Of a DNA stretch of 64,000 nt, positions 18,243-27,546 are shown piece by piece. Each line of letters starts with the position of its first letter. Positions within the stretch are counted from its first letter, which is position 1. A program made the position numbers and the translations under genes. The notes under the pieces were generated by a model. The model was given only the letters and a program-made list of their open reading frames with translations. It ran no database searches and was not told the origin of the DNA. Source of the stretch: an uncultured Alphaproteobacteria bacterium (lineage in GTDB: Bacteria > Pseudomonadota > Alphaproteobacteria > Rs-D84); assembly GCA_951801825.1 (NCBI GenBank), contig CATOOF010000002.1, positions 164,441 to 228,440 of the forward strand, in the 5' to 3' direction.

Positions 18243-21200
18243 ATGTCCAAATTTATACGCCTTTTGGCGTGCTTTTTCGCGTTTGCATTTATTGGTTCGG
18301 CATATGGCGCAGGTTATACCTGTCCCACATTGAAAAAATATACATCGTGCAGTTCTGGATATTATCTGTCCAATTGTGGTGCTAATACCGGTAATTGGAA
18401 CGGTCAAACACTTTCTGAGAGTACCTTGACTGCCGGAAACTCTTGTATACATGGTACAAATACCGCCTATACTTATGCGGGGGGGCGTGTCTGCCCAAAG
18501 GCCAATTCCGTTACCATTACGCTGAATAAAAATGGCGGCAGTGGTACAGTGGGTGGTGCATCTGGTACAACCAGCGGCAGTTTGAAGTGTGTTCCTGGCG
18601 CGGCTTGTTCGCTACCAGCAGATGGGATTAGCCGTTCTGGATATGATTTCTTGGGATGGGCAAGGTCTTCGTCATGTGCCAGTCAATCTTGTCTTGATTA
18701 TTCTGCGATAAACGTAAATTCTGTATCAGGTATATTTTCCTCAAATACGACATTGTATGCCGTATGGGCTGCACAACCCAAAATATTGCGCAGTACATGG
18801 GTGCCAAATGGGCTAACCGGATATTATGTTTATACATATGTGACGGCCCCCAGTGGATACAGCATATTACGTGTACAGTTTCCAACCTGGACCACATATA
18901 ATGGCCAGGACGATATTCAAAGCAACTGGCCAATGAATAGCGCCGCATCCGGAACGGCGGGCTCATGGACGATTAAAGGATCTACATATAACTATCGTTA
19001 TCTTGTGAATTTCTCTGACCATGACCGCGTTATACCCTTGTCGTCTGGCGGGGCCACCAACGGGTCCTATAACACCCATATTTACGCATATGCCAGCAAT
19101 GGTGCAAATTTTGGCAGTGCGGACATCGGGGCAATTTATTTTGTTACAATGACATTAAATAAAAACGGTGGAAGTGGTACTGTTTCCACAAACGTTTCTA
19201 GCTATGCATCTACCAATCCCGGTGCCCATTATTGTCCGTACAACCAGCCGTGTTCCCTGCCCGGATACAGCAGTGTATACAAGGCGGGATATTTATCAGG
19301 GGGGTGGAATACATCGTCGGGTGGGACTGGAACAAACTATACATCAACCGGAACATTTGGATCATCAATGACGCTGTATATGAAATGGGGTAATTGCGGA
19401 ACCGGATATTACTGTCCGGCGACATCCGCCCGTGTTTCATGTAGTTCGCTGGGGGGTGGAATGTTTAAAACCACATCAACGGCTAATGCGACATCCAATT
19501 CATACTGTCTGGCGACGTTGGCGGCGGGTCAATATCTGACAAGACAAACTGCCTCATCCGCATCGTCTTGTCCGTCTGGGTATATATGTCCGGGTGGTAA
19601 ATTCTATTATCGCGTTTCTTCTAATATTGGGCGTGGAAACTGCCAGAGAGGTGCATATGCCAGTAATAACAAGTGTGTTTTGTGTCCGGCGGGTCAAACA
19701 ACCAGTTCTAATATTGCCACCAGTTGCGTTTCTTGTCCGTCTATATTTGACGAATTTCAGACGTCTGAAGGTGTTGGCGGATATAATGCATCATCGTTTG
19801 TCAGCAGTACCAGTACCGGTTATACAATATCCTCTGCGTATGGTGGTTTGGGGACTATTACCGGGGTTAATGTTACAAAAAAATGTGCGGTAAGCACTTG
19901 TAAGCCTGGCTATTACTTTATCAATACCAGTGATGATGTTGAATTGTGTATAGATGATAATGGGCCTGCGGATAGTTATTATGAGCTGTGCTATGGCGAT
20001 AGTTATGATCAAACTTCTGCATATTGGATAAACGCGTGTATGCCGTGTGCTCCTGGTACCTATAAGGCAGGCACAAATGCGCAAGAATATTGTAGCCTGT
20101 GTTCACTGGGGACCACTTCTTTTGCCCGGGCTGCCAATTGTACTGCATGTTCCAATAATGCAAATGTGGCGTCATGGACGAATACAACACCAAATTACAG
20201 TTCTACTTATCAATTTAATCGAATGAGTGACAGATTATTAATGGTATCCAATAAATGTTATGTTAATACATGTCAAACGGGATACAATCGTGTTGGAACG
20301 GCCTCGTCAACCGCCGCCACGTCATACAGCTGTACCAACGCCCAATATACAATTACCTTGAAAGACAATGGTGGTACAGGCGGTATGGGCAGTGTTAAGG
20401 AAGTGTATGCGCAGAAGTGGACAAACAACAGCGGCGGGACAATAACCACCGTTACGGTTCCAACGCGTTCAGGGTATGTGTTTAACGGGTATTATACCGC
20501 GACCAGCGGCGGGACCCAGCGTATAAACAACGCGGGTGCATTGCCGGGCAATACAACATTTACAGGTAATACGACATTGTATGCCCAGTGGACCGCCGCC
20601 AGTTGTTCAAAGGGCTCGGGTGTGTCCTCGGTAAGCACCAGCGTTTCCGGCAACAAGGTTACCTGTGCGGTACAGTGCTTAAACGGTTTCAGTCAGAATG
20701 GCGGGACCAATACCACTGCATCATTTAATGTAACAGGTGCATATGGTTCCGCGTCGGTTGCAACCGCATGTAAGGCGCGCACAGTAACGTGTAATGCCGG
20801 TACATATCTGCCTATGAACAGTTTATCCTGTTCGGCATGTATAGCCGGTAGATATTGCGCCGGGGGTACGTATACATTCAACGCGGCATTAAACAGCGGC
20901 GTAACAGGATACTGTGATGCCAGTGGTTGGAGTGCCGGCGGTGCGTCAAACGCGGCGTGTACAACATGTACAACAGCCAGTAACTGTGGCGCGTGTCCGA
21001 CAGGATATTCTTATAATTCCGCCGCCGGAAAGACCGTACGAACTCAGTGCCAGATACAATGTGCCGCGGGAAGGCGGGTGGCGTCGTCAAATGCGACATG
21101 TACAACACCTAACAACAATGGGCATGCCTGGGGATGGTATACCGCACAGCATGTTGTAAATGCGGGCTCTACATCCGGTGTTTCAACGTGTAGCACTGGA

Positions 21201-23969
21201 TACACCACACCGAACACAACAACCCAGGCGGATCATGACGCATCTGCGGACTGTAAGGTAATATCGTATACGGTAACATATAATCAGAACAGCGGCACTG
21301 GGTGCACTAATTCAAACTATACGGTTGCCGCCGCCAAGACATTATGTACCCCCAGTCGCACGGGTTATACATTTGGTGGATGGTTTGCCAATTCCGGATT
21401 GACGGGCAGCGCGGTATCTTCAATACAGGCAGGCTCTACCGGGAATAAAGAGTATTGGGCGAAATGGACGGCCAACTCGTTCACGGTTATATATGACCTT
21501 AACGGTGGTACGGGTACTAAACCCGGGAACAAGGCATGTACGTATAATGCGGCATGCGCACTGGATGCGGGAACCGGTACGTCATATTATCGTGCAGGCT
21601 ATGTATTAAAGGGATGGAGCACAAACAAAGCCGCGACCAGTGGCTCGTTCGACGGGAAAAATTTAGCGGCCAGCGGAAATGTCACGGTATATGCGATATG
21701 GCAGGGATGTGGCGCCGGCTCTGCAAAGGCGGCCGGGGTTGCGGCGGCCACCGCGTGCTCTACATGTGCTGCGGGTACGTATAACACTACGGTTGGAAAC
21801 GCGTCTTGTTCGGCGTGTCCCGCGGGACAGTATTGTACCGGCGGAACAAATCAGACGAATTGTGCGGCTGGAACATATCGCAGTTCGACGGGTGGAAAGT
21901 CTGCCAATGACTGTGCGGCATGTTCTGGGGGACTGCAATATCAGGACGCCACAGGCCAGACTGCGTGTAAAGCAGTGGCCACTGGATATTATAAATCCAG
22001 TAACAGTGCCCAGGCACAATGCGATGCGGGATATAGAAATATTGCGGCAACATCACGCAATGAATGTGTCGGAACGTTTAGCAAAACCGGATCAGTGCTA
22101 GAACCGGGGCTGCCTCCAAACTGTGCGTCCCAGACGTTGGGAACGGCCACGGCAAAAACCTGTAACTATACAAAGAAATATTCTGGAACAGTTGTTGCTG
22201 ATTGTACGCCGGATAATGTAACAAAACCGCGTACTGGATTATCGGCAAAAGAGGGATATTATGTCAACGGAACAACATCCTGTCCGGCATGCGGGGGCAA
22301 TGGATATTTCTGTACCGGGGGCACGGCGGCGCGCCAGAGTGTTTCGGCGGGTTATTACTCAACAGGTGGTACGGCAACCACTCGTACAGGGCAAAGCCAG
22401 TGTACAGGGGCGACATATTGTACCGGCGGCGAGAAATATAACTGTCCTGGGGCTGAAACTAGCTGGGCTCTGGGGGGCGGCACGGGCTGGACCGCTGTGA
22501 CACAGTGCTATCAAACGCAAACGCCTGCAAATTGTGCATCCGGACAGGTAAAAAAGAATGCAACCAGTACAACGGCATGGGGGGCGGTAACGCTGGTGTC
22601 CCAGCTGAAGTCAAATGCGGGATATTATGCATCCACAACCGCAACCAGCTGTACAATTTGTCCGACGGGCTCGTTCTGTCCGGCAAATGCAACGGCGCCG
22701 ACGGCGTGTTCGACACTGGGCGGCGGGCTGTATACGAACAGTGCCCAGGGTTCGTCTGCAAATACGGCATGCTATGTAACCACGACGGCCGGAAAATATA
22801 TTGACGCCAATACTGATACGGCGCAAACCACGTGTCCTAATCGCTATTATTGTGTGTCCAAGACGCTGTATTGGCCGAATGCAGGCAGTAAAGAGGCGTG
22901 TCCGGCGGCAACGTCTGATACAGCTCGTACAACGTTCCCAGACTACTACTATCCATATGATTCTGTCACGGGCAAGTACATAACATCAGGAACTTTAAAG
23001 CGTACTTCTTTTAATACCCAAGAATGGGGAAGCGGATGGTCTGCCATTAATTATTGTCATGCGCGATATATGTTTGAAAATGATGCGGGGTTATTCCGTG
23101 CCAATAATGTTCTGTATAATCCTGCGACCGGAAGATATGATGGTGGCTCTGAACCGGTGTACTATTGGTATAGGGATGGAACTGACATAACGCCGGGGTA
23201 TTATCTGGATACGAAAATTAATGATACATATTGCAATGATTCGACCCATTACATGATGTATACAAGAGCGATTGTTTGTAAGGCTGGGGATTACTGTCCG
23301 GGTTTTGAGATCCCAAAATGCAGTACTGGAACATACAACAGTGAAATGGGGCGCAATAAATGTCCGACCGGATATGCGTCGCAGGCCGGCGCCGGTCCGA
23401 AAACCGACTGCAAAATAAGCTGTGGTGCGGGCACCCGGATTGTAACTGCGGACGCGGCCAGTTGCACCACCCCGGCAGGCAACTGGTGGGTTGGCGCACA
23501 TACGGTTGGCGCTGGAACTACATCAACTGTGAACAATTGCTTGAATAATTATACCATCGCCGGCACTGCGGCCACAGACCACGACGCGGCCACAGACTGT
23601 AAGATAAGCTGTGGCGGGGGTTATTACATTGCGGCGGCGAATGCGACATCCTGCAGCAGTGTTGGTGCCGGATACTGGACGGGCGCCAGTGTGGTATCCC
23701 AGGGCAGTACCGGTTCGCGTACGGCCTGTGCGTCGGGTCTGACCACAATAGGCTATGGTGCTGGTGCGGACGAGTCTGGGGACTGTGGACGTATAATGCA
23801 CTTTGGGGACAGCAAGCTGTACCTGCGCAGTACGAAGAAGACGACCCCGTCGTTGAACGTAAAGGTTGGTGGCAAGACGTATTACGGCAACATGAGCACG
23901 TCGACCAAGGGCAAGTTGCGTATTAAGAAAGACGCAACCACGTACAGTGTTCATGACGACAGTATGTAG
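18243..23969 (+). CDS. Giant secreted cysteine-rich repeat protein (InlB B-type and TNFR/GCC2_GCC3-like repeats)
   Basis: Signal peptide MSKFIRLLACFFAFAFIGSAYGA; five InlB-B-like units; many CPAGxY..C..CPAGQYC motifs; ~1908 aa uninterrupted. Confidence 0.88.
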   Translation: MSKFIRLLACFFAFAFIGSAYGAGYTCPTLKKYTSCSSGYYLSNCGANTGNWNGQTLSESTLTAGNSCIHGTNTAYTYAGGRVCPKANSVTITLNKNGGSGTVGGASGTTSGSLKCVPGAACSLPADGISRSGYDFLGWARSSSCASQSCLDYSAINVNSVSGIFSSNTTLYAVWAAQPKILRSTWVPNGLTGYYVYTYVTAPSGYSILRVQFPTWTTYNGQDDIQSNWPMNSAASGTAGSWTIKGSTYNYRYLVNFSDHDRVIPLSSGGATNGSYNTHIYAYASNGANFGSADIGAIYFVTMTLNKNGGSGTVSTNVSSYASTNPGAHYCPYNQPCSLPGYSSVYKAGYLSGGWNTSSGGTGTNYTSTGTFGSSMTLYMKWGNCGTGYYCPATSARVSCSSLGGGMFKTTSTANATSNSYCLATLAAGQYLTRQTASSASSCPSGYICPGGKFYYRVSSNIGRGNCQRGAYASNNKCVLCPAGQTTSSNIATSCVSCPSIFDEFQTSEGVGGYNASSFVSSTSTGYTISSAYGGLGTITGVNVTKKCAVSTCKPGYYFINTSDDVELCIDDNGPADSYYELCYGDSYDQTSAYWINACMPCAPGTYKAGTNAQEYCSLCSLGTTSFARAANCTACSNNANVASWTNTTPNYSSTYQFNRMSDRLLMVSNKCYVNTCQTGYNRVGTASSTAATSYSCTNAQYTITLKDNGGTGGMGSVKEVYAQKWTNNSGGTITTVTVPTRSGYVFNGYYTATSGGTQRINNAGALPGNTTFTGNTTLYAQWTAASCSKGSGVSSVSTSVSGNKVTCAVQCLNGFSQNGGTNTTASFNVTGAYGSASVATACKARTVTCNAGTYLPMNSLSCSACIAGRYCAGGTYTFNAALNSGVTGYCDASGWSAGGASNAACTTCTTASNCGACPTGYSYNSAAGKTVRTQCQIQCAAGRRVASSNATCTTPNNNGHAWGWYTAQHVVNAGSTSGVSTCSTGYTTPNTTTQADHDASADCKVISYTVTYNQNSGTGCTNSNYTVAAAKTLCTPSRTGYTFGGWFANSGLTGSAVSSIQAGSTGNKEYWAKWTANSFTVIYDLNGGTGTKPGNKACTYNAACALDAGTGTSYYRAGYVLKGWSTNKAATSGSFDGKNLAASGNVTVYAIWQGCGAGSAKAAGVAAATACSTCAAGTYNTTVGNASCSACPAGQYCTGGTNQTNCAAGTYRSSTGGKSANDCAACSGGLQYQDATGQTACKAVATGYYKSSNSAQAQCDAGYRNIAATSRNECVGTFSKTGSVLEPGLPPNCASQTLGTATAKTCNYTKKYSGTVVADCTPDNVTKPRTGLSAKEGYYVNGTTSCPACGGNGYFCTGGTAARQSVSAGYYSTGGTATTRTGQSQCTGATYCTGGEKYNCPGAETSWALGGGTGWTAVTQCYQTQTPANCASGQVKKNATSTTAWGAVTLVSQLKSNAGYYASTTATSCTICPTGSFCPANATAPTACSTLGGGLYTNSAQGSSANTACYVTTTAGKYIDANTDTAQTTCPNRYYCVSKTLYWPNAGSKEACPAATSDTARTTFPDYYYPYDSVTGKYITSGTLKRTSFNTQEWGSGWSAINYCHARYMFENDAGLFRANNVLYNPATGRYDGGSEPVYYWYRDGTDITPGYYLDTKINDTYCNDSTHYMMYTRAIVCKAGDYCPGFEIPKCSTGTYNSEMGRNKCPTGYASQAGAGPKTDCKISCGAGTRIVTADAASCTTPAGNWWVGAHTVGAGTTSTVNNCLNNYTIAGTAATDHDAATDCKISCGGGYYIAAANATSCSSVGAGYWTGASVVSQGSTGSRTACASGLTTIGYGAGADESGDCGRIMHFGDSKLYLRSTKKTTPSLNVKVGGKTYYGNMSTSTKGKLRIKKDATTYSVHDDSM
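18511..18776 (+). repeat. InlB B-like (Listeria-Bacteroides) repeat 1 in giant protein
   Basis: TITLNKNGGSGTV...RSGYDFLGWA...TTLYAVW. Confidence 0.75.
19141..19392 (+). repeat. InlB B-like repeat 2
   Basis: VTMTLNKNGGSGTV...KAGYLSGGWN...MTLYMKW. Confidence 0.75.
20347..20595 (+). repeat. InlB B-like repeat 3
   Basis: YTITLKDNGGTGGM...RSGYVFNGYY...TTLYAQW. Confidence 0.75.
21268..21473 (+). repeat. InlB B-like repeat 4
   Basis: YTVTYNQNSGTG...RTGYTFGGWF...KEYWAKW. Confidence 0.75.
21481..21707 (+). repeat. InlB B-like repeat 5
   Basis: FTVIYDLNGGTGTK...RAGYVLKGWS...VTVYAIW. Confidence 0.75.
23410..23790 (+). repeat. Unnamed Cys/DHDA repeat (two units here, one diverged unit near 21050-21264)
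   Basis: ISCGAGTRIVTADAASCTTPAGNWWVGAHTVGAGTTSTVNNC...ATDHDAATDCK and ISCGGGYYIAAANATSCSSVGAGYWTGASVVSQGSTGSRTAC; earlier QCAAGRRVASSNATCTTP...WYTAQHVVNAGSTSGVSTC...ADHDASADCK. Confidence 0.65.
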
Positions 23970-23984
23970 GTATATGGACGATAT

Positions 23985-24018
23985 GAAACAGCGCCACCAA
24001 TCTGGTGGCGCTGTTGTT
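23985..24018. terminator. Terminator after giant gene
   Basis: acagcgccaccaatctggtggcgctgt hairpin followed by tgtta. Confidence 0.7.
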
Positions 24019-24033
24019 ATTAATAAAGTGGTG

Positions 24034-24249
24034 TTACTTACCTGCCCCTTGGCGGCGTGCGGCGGCCAGGGCCCGGCGCAGTGACTCTTCGGCAATTTGG
24101 CGGATTTTGGGTGCAAATGTGCGCATGTTCATTGTGTCGGCAACGCTGTCTGCGAACAGGCGCGCGATGTATTCAATCTGAGTCGGGGCGACCACAAAAA
24201 TATCACTGGTAATATTGGCGGTATTTAGCCGCTGAACTGGTTCTTTCAT
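24034..24249 (-). CDS. Hypothetical 71-aa protein
   Basis: ORF with ggagggattttataatg RBS region on the minus strand. Confidence 0.55.
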   Translation of the reverse strand: MKEPVQRLNTANITSDIFVVAPTQIEYIARLFADSVADTMNMRTFAPKIRQIAEESLRRALAAARRQGAGK

Positions 24250-24389
24250 TATAAAATCCCTCCGATTATGATAATTTTCTTATTCTTTATACTTGTATGA
24301 TTTGCATACTTGCATTATATCATAAAGTGCCTTGACCGCAAGGCGCAAAATTGCTATCGTCTGGCAGATAATAGAAGGAAAAAATAAAC

Positions 24390-27005
24390 ATGTTAAACGT
24401 TATTAGTAAAATTTTGGGGTCGGCCAATGACAGACTGGTAAAGTCATATGATAAAACCGTATCCCTTATCAATGATTTGGAACCGAAATACCACGCAATG
24501 AGCGATGAAGAGCTGCGTGCCCAGACGGTTGCACTGCGCGAGCGTTTGAAAAACGGCGAAAAAGAAAAAAACATCCTGCCCGATGCGTTCGCATTGGTGC
24601 GCGAGGGGGCTAATCGTGCCGTTGGCATGCGTCACTTTAACGTACAAATGATTGGTGGTATGGTTCTGACAAACGGCCAGATTGCGGAAATGAAAACCGG
24701 TGAAGGCAAAACATTGGTTGCAACACTGGCGCTGTTTTTAAAGGCCCTGCATGGAAAGGGTGCGCACCTGATTACCGTAAACGACTATCTGGCGGCGCGT
24801 GACGCCCAGTGGATGGGGCGTGTTTACAAGTTTTTAGGCCTGAGTATTGGTATTATTCAGCACGATATGTCCGATGACGAACGTCGTGATGCCTATGCAT
24901 GTGATATTACGTATGTTACAAATTCTGAGCTGGGATTTGACTATCTGCGCGACAATATGAAGTTTTCCAAGGAGCAACAGGTTCTGCGACCGCTGTTCTT
25001 TGCGATTGTCGACGAAGTTGACAGTATTTTGATTGACGAGGCGCGTACGCCACTGATTATTTCCGGTCCGGCCGAAGATACCAGTGAACTGTATGCAAAA
25101 GTGGATGCGGTTGTGGCGCAATTGGCCCCCCAGGATTATAAAAAAGATGAAAAAGACCGGCATGTAACATTGACCGAGGCCGGCGTTGACACCGCGACGC
25201 GCATGCTGAAAGATGCAGGGCTGTTGGTGGGCGATAACCTGTATGCATCGGAAAATGCGGCGCTGGTTATGCATATTCAGCAGTCGCTGCTGGCGCATCA
25301 TTTGTATCAAAAGAATGTAAACTATGTCGTTCGCAACGGCGAGATTTTAATCGTGGACGAGTTTACAGGCCGTGTTATGACCGGGCGTCGATTTGGCAAG
25401 GGGCTGCACCAGGCGATAGAGGCCAAAGAGCATGTAACGGTTCAACCGGAAAATCAGACCGTGTCCAGTATTTCTTATCAGAACTTGTTCCGCCTGTATC
25501 CGACGTTGTCCGGTATGACCGGTACCGCAATGACAGAGGCGGCCGAGTTTGAAGAAATCTATAAGTTGCGTGTTGTGTCCATTCCGACAAATCGTCCGGT
25601 GTCGCGTATTGACCACCATGACGAGATTTATCGCAACAAGGATGAAAAGTATGCCGCGATTGTAAAACAGATAAAGGAATGCATCGACAGACGTCAGCCG
25701 GTTTTGGTCGGAACTGTATCGATAGAGAAATCCGAAGAACTGGCGGCGGTTGTTCGCAAGGAACTGGGGATAGAACCGGCGGTTTTGAATGCAAAGCATC
25801 ACCAGTCGGAGGCAAAAATCGTATCTCAGGCCGGTGCACCGGGCGCGGTTACCATTGCAACCAACATGGCCGGTCGCGGTACTGATATCAAGCTGGGGGG
25901 AAATGCAGAGGATTTGATTGCAGAACTGGACCCGGCGGCGCCCGATTTCGAAGAAAAGAAGAAAGAAATATATGCCCGTATAGAGGCGAACAAAAAGCTG
26001 GTTCTGGATGTGGGCGGACTGTATGTAATCGGTACGGAACGTCATGAATCGCGCCGCATTGACAACCAGTTGCGCGGGCGTGCAGGACGCCAGGGCGACC
26101 CGGGCGATTCAAAATTCTTTTTGGCACTGGATGATGATTTGATGCGTATATTCGGCGCGGCACGGTTGAATGGAATGCTGACGACGCTGGGGCTGAAAAC
26201 GGGCGAGGCAATTACCCATCCGTGGATTACGAAAGCGCTGGAAAAGGCGCAAAAGCGGGTTGAGGCACGTTATTTTGAATCGCGTAAAGAATTGCTGAAA
26301 TATGACGACGTTATGAATGAACAGCGTGGCGTTATCTATAAACAGCGCGACGATTTGATGACCAGCGAAGACCTGGCGCCGCTCTCTCGTGAGTTGATTG
26401 GCGACGTTGTCGAAATGATTTGTGAAAACAACATTCCGGAAAAGTCTCATCCCCAGGATTGGAATACCGCCGGTATTCACGATGCGATGCTGCGTACGTT
26501 CGCACTGGATATAACGGATATTGAAAACTGGAAGACGGATGAAACTATTACCGAGCGCAAAGCGTACGAGGTTCTGCATAACCTGGCTATGCGGCGGTTC
26601 GAGGGCCAGGCGACAAAATACGGGTCCGAACTGATGCAGACGGCATCGCGCCAGATGATGCTGGGGGCGCTGGATGCGGTATGGAAACGCCACCTGCAGC
26701 AGATGGACTATCTGCAGACGGCAATCGGTCTGCGAGGGTATGCCCAGAAAAATCCGCTGTATGAGTATAAGCGCGAGGCACTGGAGCTGTTTAAAAACAC
26801 AATCAACAACTTTAAGATTATGTCGGTTGCCTATATCTGCCGGATGGAGCTGACACGGGAAGATGTTGCCGCGACCGAACGCCAGCGTGCCGAACATGAT
26901 GCGGCCCTGAACGCGGCCGGTGCGGCGGCGGAATCGCGCCGTAATGCGCCCTGCCCGTGTGGTTCAGGATTAAAGTATAAGCATTGTTGCGGCAAGCTAA
27001 GCTAA
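24390..27005 (+). CDS. secA: Preprotein translocase subunit SecA
   Basis: MKTGEGKTLVATL, TNMAGRGTDIKLGG, C-terminal SEC-C motif NAPCPCGSGLKYKHCCGK. Confidence 0.97.
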   Translation: MLNVISKILGSANDRLVKSYDKTVSLINDLEPKYHAMSDEELRAQTVALRERLKNGEKEKNILPDAFALVREGANRAVGMRHFNVQMIGGMVLTNGQIAEMKTGEGKTLVATLALFLKALHGKGAHLITVNDYLAARDAQWMGRVYKFLGLSIGIIQHDMSDDERRDAYACDITYVTNSELGFDYLRDNMKFSKEQQVLRPLFFAIVDEVDSILIDEARTPLIISGPAEDTSELYAKVDAVVAQLAPQDYKKDEKDRHVTLTEAGVDTATRMLKDAGLLVGDNLYASENAALVMHIQQSLLAHHLYQKNVNYVVRNGEILIVDEFTGRVMTGRRFGKGLHQAIEAKEHVTVQPENQTVSSISYQNLFRLYPTLSGMTGTAMTEAAEFEEIYKLRVVSIPTNRPVSRIDHHDEIYRNKDEKYAAIVKQIKECIDRRQPVLVGTVSIEKSEELAAVVRKELGIEPAVLNAKHHQSEAKIVSQAGAPGAVTIATNMAGRGTDIKLGGNAEDLIAELDPAAPDFEEKKKEIYARIEANKKLVLDVGGLYVIGTERHESRRIDNQLRGRAGRQGDPGDSKFFLALDDDLMRIFGAARLNGMLTTLGLKTGEAITHPWITKALEKAQKRVEARYFESRKELLKYDDVMNEQRGVIYKQRDDLMTSEDLAPLSRELIGDVVEMICENNIPEKSHPQDWNTAGIHDAMLRTFALDITDIENWKTDETITERKAYEVLHNLAMRRFEGQATKYGSELMQTASRQMMLGALDAVWKRHLQQMDYLQTAIGLRGYAQKNPLYEYKREALELFKNTINNFKIMSVAYICRMELTREDVAATERQRAEHDAALNAAGAAAESRRNAPCPCGSGLKYKHCCGKLS

Positions 27006-27042
27006 GCTATAAAAAATCCCCCGGTTGGGGGATTTTTTATTT
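27006..27042. terminator. Terminator between secA and the convergent small gene
   Basis: aaaaaatcccccggttgggggatttttt hairpin. Confidence 0.85.
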
Positions 27043-27252
27043 TCGTGATTTATAACTTAGCATTGAAAATGCTGCATTCATCAGGCGCGACAGTGCAGGT
27101 TCGGGAAATATGTCACGGCCTATTTCGCAGCGCTTGTACTGCTTTGCGGGCATTTTAAGCAGGGCCGCGGCCTCTGGGGTGGTGATTTTTAGGAACTTGC
27201 GTGTTAGGCGCATTACATCACCGTAATATCTGGGGTCAACTAATAATTTCAT
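27037..27252 (-). CDS. Small HTH-like protein (Cro/CI-like, tentative)
   Basis: MKLLVDPRYYGDVMRLTRKFLKITTPEAAALLKMPAKQYKRCEIGRDIFPEPALSRLMNAAF resembles an XRE helix-turn-helix; RBS ggagg. Confidence 0.55.
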   Translation of the reverse strand: MKLLVDPRYYGDVMRLTRKFLKITTPEAAALLKMPAKQYKRCEIGRDIFPEPALSRLMNAAFSMLSYKSRK

Positions 27253-27277
27253 TTTATCCTCCGTATTTTTGGGTTAA

Positions 27278-27430
27278 ACAAAAATCCGCCGTGATTAAGG
27301 GCGGTTGGAGGTTAAAGACTACTATAACAATAGTGCTGCTTATTTATGTATATCACAGCCCTCCAACCGGTTGTGGAGTTTAAATGTTATAAGAGGTCTT
27401 TACACCTCACACTGGGTATCACCCAATGCG
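27278..27430 (-). ncRNA. Structured leader RNA or sRNA ending in a terminator
   Basis: Promoter at 27464-27437; long imperfect duplex 27308-27329/27385-27408; alternative perfect 10-bp helix 27302-27311/27360-27369; terminator stem ccgcc/ggcgg + T-tract. Confidence 0.6.
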
Positions 27431-27436
27431 ATATGG

Positions 27437-27464
27437 ATTATATCATAAACTGTTTGATTTGCAA
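27437..27464 (-). promoter_or_regulatory. Sigma-70 type promoter for the structured RNA
   Basis: TTGCAA - 16 nt - TATAAT on the minus strand. Confidence 0.6.
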
Positions 27465-27546
27465 ACAAAATACTGTCAACCAAAAAATCGTATTTTTCGT
27501 AAATATATGGTTGCCCTGCCGGGGCATTTTTTGCTATTTTTGCGGC

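Noticed and set aside
18234-23969. Giant ORF as tandem-repeat assembly artefact
   Set aside because: Repeats are diverged at the nucleotide level, the frame is open throughout, and signal peptide, terminator and domain organisation are coherent.
27300-27430. Repeated ggttggagg/cctccaacc and gaggt(g)taaagac elements resembling a CRISPR repeat or tracrRNA
   Set aside because: Elements are inverted, not direct; there are no regularly spaced spacers and no cas genes. They fit one folded RNA better.
27346-27546. N-terminal extension of dnaE to 27346 in the ORF track
   Set aside because: The extension translates a structured RNA and promoter region; conserved PHP-domain sequence begins right at the ATG at 27547.
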